Shown: in pieces, positions 59,608-64,000 of the stretch
How the letters are laid out: the number at the start of each line of letters is the position of its first letter
Numbering within the stretch: the first letter of the stretch is position 1
From: Algoriphagus ratkowskyi
GTDB taxonomy: Bacteria; Bacteroidota; Bacteroidia; Cytophagales; Cyclobacteriaceae
NCBI RefSeq assembly: GCF_002150505.1
Contig: NZ_MSSV01000004.1
Span: 248,001-312,000 of the forward strand
Direction: 5' to 3'
Length of the DNA stretch: 64,000 bases
The notes under the pieces: model-generated
The model's database searches: none
The model's input: the letters and a program-made list of their open reading frames with translations, nothing else
Told to the model about the DNA's origin: nothing
Program-made: the position numbers and the translations under genes

Positions 59608-62133
59608 ATGGAAGCAAAATTTTCGAACAGAGTCAAAGAGGTGATCTCTCTTAGCCGCGAAGAAGCACTTCGCCTGGGACATGATTACATTGGCACAGAG
59701 CACCTCTTGCTAGGGATGATTCGCGAGGGAGAAGGTGTTGCTGTATCTATTCTTAAGAAATTGGGAGTGCCAATGGATGAGTTGCGGAACGCGATAGAAC
59801 GTGCTGTAAAAGGAACCGCAAATCACAATGTGAAAAATATGGCAAATATACCTCTGACTAGACAGTCAGAGAAAGTGTTGAAAATCACATATTTGGAGGC
59901 TAAAATATTCAAGAGTCAATTGATAGGTACAGAGCATTTACTTCTGTCCGTCTTGAGAGATGAGGATAATATAGCTACTCAAATACTAAACAAATTTGAA
60001 ATCAATTATGATTCGGTAAAAGAGATGCTGGAAATGTCTTCCGATACTCCTCCTCGCTCAAAAGCAGAGGCAGAAGATGGTGATGACGACGGATCCAAAC
60101 TTTTCGGTTCTTCAGGAAGTGGATCTGGAGCAGCTAAGCCGGGTGCAGAAAAGTCTAGAACTCCAGTTTTAGATAATTTCGGTCGAGATTTGACTAAAAT
60201 GGCTGAAGATGACAAACTTGATCCAATCATAGGCCGAGAGAAAGAAATCGAACGTGTAGCACAGATCCTTTCCAGAAGAAAGAAAAATAATCCGATTTTG
60301 ATCGGTGAGCCAGGTGTAGGTAAGACTGCAATAGCGGAAGGACTTGCACTTAGAATTATTCAGAAGAAAGTTTCCCGTGTGCTTTTCAATAAGCGAGTAG
60401 TGACGCTTGATCTTGCTTCTCTAGTGGCAGGCACCAAGTATAGAGGACAGTTTGAGGAGAGAATGAAAGCCGTGATGAACGAGCTGGAGAAATCTCCAAG
60501 TGTCATTCTGTTTATCGATGAGCTACATACTATAGTTGGCGCAGGTGGTGCTTCAGGATCTTTGGATGCATCCAATATGTTCAAGCCAGCTTTGGCGCGT
60601 GGAGAAATCCAATGTATCGGAGCTACTACACTCGATGAGTATCGTCAATACATAGAAAAGGATGGCGCATTGGCCCGTAGATTTCAAATGGTGATGGTAG
60701 ATGCCACCACACCTGAGGAGACAGTTCAAATATTGAACAATATCAAGGATAAATACGAGGATCACCACAATGTAAATTATACCGATGAGGCCATAATCGC
60801 ATGTGTTAAACTTTCCGACAGATACATTTCCGATAGATTTCTTCCAGATAAGGCGATAGATATATTGGATGAGGCAGGAGCCAGAGTCCATATCAACAAT
60901 ATTCATGTGCCTGAGGATATTCTTAGGCTAGAAGCTGAAGTAGAAGATATTAAAATTGAGAAAAACCGGGTGGTGAAATCTCAGAAATATGAAGAAGCTG
61001 CCCAGCTTAGAGATAAGGAAAAGAAACTACTTGAGCAGCTGGAAACAGCAAAAACCAAGTGGGAGGAAGAAAGTAAGTCTAAGAGATTTACTGTAGAAGA
61101 AGATAATGTAGCTGAAGTGATCGCGATGATGACTGGTATTCCTGCTAAGAGAATCGCTCAGAAAGAAGGTGCTAAGCTTTTGAGTATGAATGGAGACTTA
61201 TCCGGTAAAGTAATCGGTCAGGATGAAGCGATTAAGAAATTAACTAAAGCTATTCAGAGAACTAGAGTTGGTTTAAAAGATCCTAAAAAGCCTATTGGTT
61301 CATTTATTTTCCTGGGTCCTACGGGAGTTGGTAAAACTGAATTAGCCAAGATGCTGGCAAACTATCTTTTCGACAAAGACGATGCGTTGATCAGAATAGA
61401 TATGTCTGAATACATGGAAAAATTTTCTGTGTCCAGATTGGTAGGAGCACCTCCTGGCTATGTGGGCTATGAAGAAGGTGGACAGTTGACAGAAAAAGTC
61501 AGAAGAAAACCTTACTCTGTGGTATTACTGGATGAGATCGAGAAAGCTCACCCGGACGTGTTCAACATTCTTTTGCAGGTGTTGGATGATGGTATCTTGA
61601 CAGATGGTTTGGGTAGAAAAGTGGATTTCAGAAATACTATCATTATAATGACTTCGAATATTGGAGTTCGTGATTTGAAGGATTTCGGAGCTGGGATTGG
61701 TTTTGCCAGTCAGGCTAAGTCAGACAACATGGATGAGGTGATGAAGTCAACGATTCAATCTGCTTTGAAGAAGGCATTTAGCCCAGAATTCCTAAATAGA
61801 TTGGATGATGTAGTTGTTTTCAACTCACTTACCAGAGAGCATATCTATAAGATTATCGATATCAGTTTAGGTAAGTTATTTGCTAGAATCACTGACTTAG
61901 GTTACAAGATCGAGTTGACCGAAAAAGCGAAGGAATTCTTGGCTGAGAAAGGTTATGATCAGCAATATGGAGCTAGACCACTGAACAGAGCGATCCAGAA
62001 ATATCTGGAAGATGCGATAGCCGAAGAGATCCTGAAAGGTGATCTATCGGAAGGAGATGTCATCACTGCAGATTATCACGGTGAAGGCACAGAACTTACC
62101 ATTGCTGTGAAAAAGAAAGAAAAAGCTGATTAG
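59608..62133 (+). CDS. clpC: ATP-dependent Clp protease ATPase subunit ClpC
   Basis: The 841-residue protein has two Clp-N repeats (residues about 5-140), a first AAA+ domain with Walker [10 protein letters not shown] near 233, a UVR-type coiled linker near 450-485 ([26 protein letters not shown]) and a second AAA+ domain with GPTGVGKTE near 570. The C-terminal Clp-D2-small part is intact ([22 protein letters not shown]). It unfolds substrates and feeds them to ClpP in the cytoplasm. No CtsR operator was recognised upstream. A strong terminator follows. Confidence 0.97.
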   Translation: MEAKFSNRVKEVISLSREEALRLGHDYIGTEHLLLGMIREGEGVAVSILKKLGVPMDELRNAIERAVKGTANHNVKNMANIPLTRQSEKVLKITYLEAKIFKSQLIGTEHLLLSVLRDEDNIATQILNKFEINYDSVKEMLEMSSDTPPRSKAEAEDGDDDGSKLFGSSGSGSGAAKPGAEKSRTPVLDNFGRDLTKMAEDDKLDPIIGREKEIERVAQILSRRKKNNPILIGEPGVGKTAIAEGLALRIIQKKVSRVLFNKRVVTLDLASLVAGTKYRGQFEERMKAVMNELEKSPSVILFIDELHTIVGAGGASGSLDASNMFKPALARGEIQCIGATTLDEYRQYIEKDGALARRFQMVMVDATTPEETVQILNNIKDKYEDHHNVNYTDEAIIACVKLSDRYISDRFLPDKAIDILDEAGARVHINNIHVPEDILRLEAEVEDIKIEKNRVVKSQKYEEAAQLRDKEKKLLEQLETAKTKWEEESKSKRFTVEEDNVAEVIAMMTGIPAKRIAQKEGAKLLSMNGDLSGKVIGQDEAIKKLTKAIQRTRVGLKDPKKPIGSFIFLGPTGVGKTELAKMLANYLFDKDDALIRIDMSEYMEKFSVSRLVGAPPGYVGYEEGGQLTEKVRRKPYSVVLLDEIEKAHPDVFNILLQVLDDGILTDGLGRKVDFRNTIIIMTSNIGVRDLKDFGAGIGFASQAKSDNMDEVMKSTIQSALKKAFSPEFLNRLDDVVVFNSLTREHIYKIIDISLGKLFARITDLGYKIELTEKAKEFLAEKGYDQQYGARPLNRAIQKYLEDAIAEEILKGDLSEGDVITADYHGEGTELTIAVKKKEKAD

Positions 62134-62157
62134 AAGTTAGCTATTGTGAATAGATTG

Positions 62158-62193
62158 GAGGCCCCGAGCGATGAGTTCGGGGCTTTTTTTTTA
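62158..62193 (+). terminator. Intrinsic terminator after clpC
   Basis: The stem GCCCCGA-gcgatgagt-TCGGGGC ends in a run of nine T residues. It starts about 25 bases after the stop codon. Confidence 0.9.
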
Positions 62194-62240
62194 AACCGCA
62201 GGGTACGCTGAGTTTTTCGCAGAGAAAGCGCAAAGAATTA
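62194..62240 (+). repeat. Dispersed GCAGAG-type repeat, copy 6
   Basis: AACCGCAGGGTACGCTGAGT is followed by TTTTCGCAGAGAAAGCGC. It begins directly at the end of the clpC terminator in the same orientation. It matches copy 1 well (ACCGCAG...GAGTTTTCGCAGAG). Confidence 0.6.
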
Positions 62241-62430
62241 ATTTGAATTATAACAATTTTCCAGCTTCTGCAGAAGCAGGACCATTCATTATTTTTCCAC
62301 CATAGTCTATGTCCACATAGACCAATTCGATACTTTGATTGTTTAGGCTCTTCAATAGTTGTGAGTAGATTTTGTCAGTTGATTATTATGGGACCATGCA
62401 AATGAAGACGTTATATTTGATCACATGGAA

Positions 62431-62514
62431 GGACTGAAAGTCCGACTTATCATAACCCAGTTCGCTAAGGTTGGGTCTAATAGTGAACATGCCGAAATCT
62501 GAGCTCCGAAGGAG
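62431..62514 (+). repeat. Three-hairpin intergenic element
   Basis: Three short inverted repeats follow each other: GGACT-gaa-AGTCC (62431-62443), ACCCA...TGGGT (62455/62476) and CTCC-gaa-GGAG (62504-62514). Two of them have GAA triloops. Elements of this kind (GGACTGAAAGTCC, CTCCGAAGGAGT) are scattered in many Bacteroidota genomes, to my memory. The remaining gap 62241-62649 has no gene. Confidence 0.5.
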
Positions 62515-62649
62515 TAAAATAGGTTTTATTCTATTTCCGTATAATGCCGATTCCTCAATGTTTTACATTTAATTTTCATAGTCTGTGATTTTTTTAGCAA
62601 GCTATGCGATTAATAGCTTGAAAGAGTTTTATAATATACCAGCGAATCC

Positions 62650-63141
62650 TTGTCTAAAGAAAATGAATCATTTCTTTCCAGTATTGAGTCCAATAAAGGG
62701 ATCATCTACAAGGTGGCAAATTCCTACTGCAAGGATGCTGATGATCGAGCCGATTTAGTTCAAGAAATTATTCTCCAGCTTTGGAAAGCTTTTCCGAGTT
62801 TCCAACCAGACTACAAACTGAGCACTTGGATGTATAGGATTGCTCTGAATGTGGCTATTTCTGCTTACCGCAAAGCAAGTAATCGCTGCCAAATTTATCA
62901 GCCACTATCTGAAACAGCAATATATCTAGCAGAAGATAAAAGCTTGGCAAATGACAATCGGGACCTTCTCCAAAGTCTCATCAGAGAGCTTAAGGAAGTG
63001 GACAAAGCGTTAATACTTCTTTACCTCGATGGCTATTTATATTCCGAGATAGGCGAAATTCTTGGGATTTCAGAAAGCAACGTGGCAACAAAACTCTCTC
63101 GCATCAAACAACAATTGAAACAGAAAATCACATCTTATTAA
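62650..63141 (+). CDS. RNA polymerase sigma factor, ECF-type
   Basis: The 163-residue sigma-70-family protein has region 2 (ANSYCKDADDRADLVQEIILQLWKAFPSFQPDYKLSTWMYRIALNVAISAYRK) and region 4 (LLQSLIRELKEVDKALILLYLDGYLYSEIGEILGISESNVATKLSRIKQQLKQKI). The only in-frame start after the stop at 62632 is a TTG at 62650, an unusual initiation codon for this strand. The next gene, eight bases on, encodes a membrane protein that may act as its anti-sigma factor. It probably responds to an envelope signal. Confidence 0.9.
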   Translation: MSKENESFLSSIESNKGIIYKVANSYCKDADDRADLVQEIILQLWKAFPSFQPDYKLSTWMYRIALNVAISAYRKASNRCQIYQPLSETAIYLAEDKSLANDNRDLLQSLIRELKEVDKALILLYLDGYLYSEIGEILGISESNVATKLSRIKQQLKQKITSY

Positions 63142-63149
63142 CAGAAATC

Positions 63150-63815
63150 ATGCAAGACATACAACTTCAAGAAATATGGAAATCCTACGATCGAAAGCTG
63201 GAAGAACAATTAGTCTTCAATCGAAAAAATGCTTCAGACATTACTAAAATGAAGGTGAAAAGTGAGTTGACATCTATGCGTCCGATCAAAATTTTTACGG
63301 TCTTATTAGGGATACTTTGGATTATTTTTCTGGACGTTTTAGTAATTAACCTATTACCTATAGGCAATCTTTTCTTTCTGATTTCTGCTGGTTTTATTTC
63401 CCTAGTAAACAAAATAGCGGTTGGAATCTACCTTTATCAGTTAATCCTTATTTATGTAGTCAACATAAATCGACCTGTGATGAGTACTCAGAAGAAAATT
63501 GCTGGATTAACAACTTCTACCCTTTGGGTCACACGTATTCTTATGTTGCAACTGCCATTTTGGACTACCTTTTTCCTGAATTCCTCATGGATTGGATCAG
63601 CAAATCCTTTCTTCTGGGGAATCCAAGCCCTGATTACACTTGCTTTTGCAGCAGTATCCATCTGGCTCTTTATAAATATCCGATACGAAAATAGAGACAA
63701 GCCTTGGTTCAAATTCTTATTTGGGAGCTATGAGTGGACTCCGATTATGAAAGCGCAAGAGATGCTAGTTCAGATTAAAGACTATGAAAAGTTAGAACCT
63801 ATAATTACCAATTAA
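63150..63815 (+). CDS. Membrane protein, possible anti-sigma factor
   Basis: The 221-residue protein has a cytoplasmic N-terminus of about 45 residues (MQDIQLQEIWKSYDRKLEEQLVFNRKN...) followed by four membrane helices (near 46-65, 68-105, 125-145 and 150-175) and a charged C-terminus. It starts eight bases after the sigma gene, the usual arrangement for a sigma/anti-sigma pair. No zinc-finger (ZAS) motif HxxxCxxC is visible, so the anti-sigma role rests on position. Confidence 0.7.
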   Translation: MQDIQLQEIWKSYDRKLEEQLVFNRKNASDITKMKVKSELTSMRPIKIFTVLLGILWIIFLDVLVINLLPIGNLFFLISAGFISLVNKIAVGIYLYQLILIYVVNINRPVMSTQKKIAGLTTSTLWVTRILMLQLPFWTTFFLNSSWIGSANPFFWGIQALITLAFAAVSIWLFINIRYENRDKPWFKFLFGSYEWTPIMKAQEMLVQIKDYEKLEPIITN

Positions 63816-63886
63816 CCTTCGCCCATCTCTATTTTTATTGATATTTCAATTAGTATATTTAAAGAGTTCTTTCTCGAATGAAAGTT

Positions 63887-64000
63887 TTACTTAGAGAAAA
63901 ATAAACGAGTTATAACTATACCGTTATAATCATCATTGCCGGCATCTGACTCGATAGCGGTGGTGACAAAAGTTAAGCTCCATCCTTCTTTTAGCATGCT
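63887..64000 (-). CDS. 3' end of a minus-strand gene (partial)
   Basis: The minus strand from the window edge is open for 37 codons to a TAA at 63887-63889: SMLKEGWSLTFVTTAIESDA then GNDDYNGIVITRLFFSK. The composition (beta-like, acidic loop, final aromatic residues) is gene-like and similar to the last strands of an outer-membrane protein. The start lies beyond the window and I cannot name the family. Confidence 0.5.
   Translation of the reverse strand, partial: SMLKEGWSLTFVTTAIESDAGNDDYNGIVITRLFFSK

Noticed and set aside
1-64000. CRISPR array, rRNA operon, intact IS element or prophage
   Set aside because: No regularly spaced repeats, no 16S/23S segments, no transposase or phage structural genes were found on either strand.

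Overview
The window looks like chromosomal DNA of an aerobic Bacteroidota bacterium of the order Cytophagales, most like the Cyclobacteriaceae (Algoriphagus and relatives). That placement is inferred from gene content and is not a verified match. The supporting signs are a SusC/SusD pair, several outer-membrane lipoproteins, DUF5683 inside a parA-parB-dapB-lepB cluster, LytTR regulators paired with a LytS-type kinase, and promoters of the Bacteroidota type (TTG, 19-20 bases, TAnnTTTG). Shine-Dalgarno sequences are not evident before most genes. There is no rRNA operon, no CRISPR array, no intact insertion sequence and no prophage.

Layout. 1-8 kb: the end of ffh, a small lipoprotein, a LytTR regulator and its kinase, a divergent TonB-dependent receptor, and the pyruvate dehydrogenase E1 beta gene. 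8-15 kb: rhodanese, phosphoesterase, a small basic protein gene (9638-9781), hisS, ybaB, a glycosyltransferase, PspC and a TPR protein. 15-28.4 kb: the main accessory region. It holds a LacI-type operator, susC, susD and a large FG-GAP/ASPIC lipoprotein, then a creatininase-family hydrolase on the opposite strand, and then a tightly overlapping trio of Tat-exported glycosylasparaginase, cutC and a haem-motif FG-GAP lipoprotein. 28.5-33 kb: a CBS protein, metZ behind a SAM-I riboswitch, and pth-rplY-prs. 33-44.8 kb: an M14 peptidase, a Cys-cluster protein, EcsC, an aminotransferase, tRNA-Gln, rpsF-rpsR-rplI, methyltransferases, apaG and ung. 45-50 kb: parA-parB-DUF5683-dapB-lepB and a methyltransferase. 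50.8-52.7 kb: four small signalling genes that together look like a phosphorelay without a complete kinase. 53-64 kb: tRNA-Ser, a DUF885 hydrolase, yihY, a thioesterase, mltG, Nudix, a TsaC-like gene, wbqC, clpC, a sigma factor with a probable membrane partner, and the end of one more gene.

The most notable points are these. (1) rpsR has an eight-base perfect Shine-Dalgarno sequence embedded in the end of rpsF, while rpsF and rplI have none; this fits the proposed autoregulation of bS18 in a phylum whose ribosomes hide their anti-SD. (2) A degenerate GCAGAG-type repeat occurs six times, each time just downstream of an intrinsic terminator and in the same orientation as the terminated gene. 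(3) The SusCD, glycosylasparaginase and FG-GAP/haem block may be an uncharacterised uptake and degradation locus for N-linked glycan-asparagine or related amides. (4) The compact phosphorelay lacks a canonical histidine kinase. (5) A SAM-I riboswitch precedes metZ, with a possible alternative pairing of its P1 strand.

All calls rest on reading the sequence and on knowledge of the families. No database search was run.
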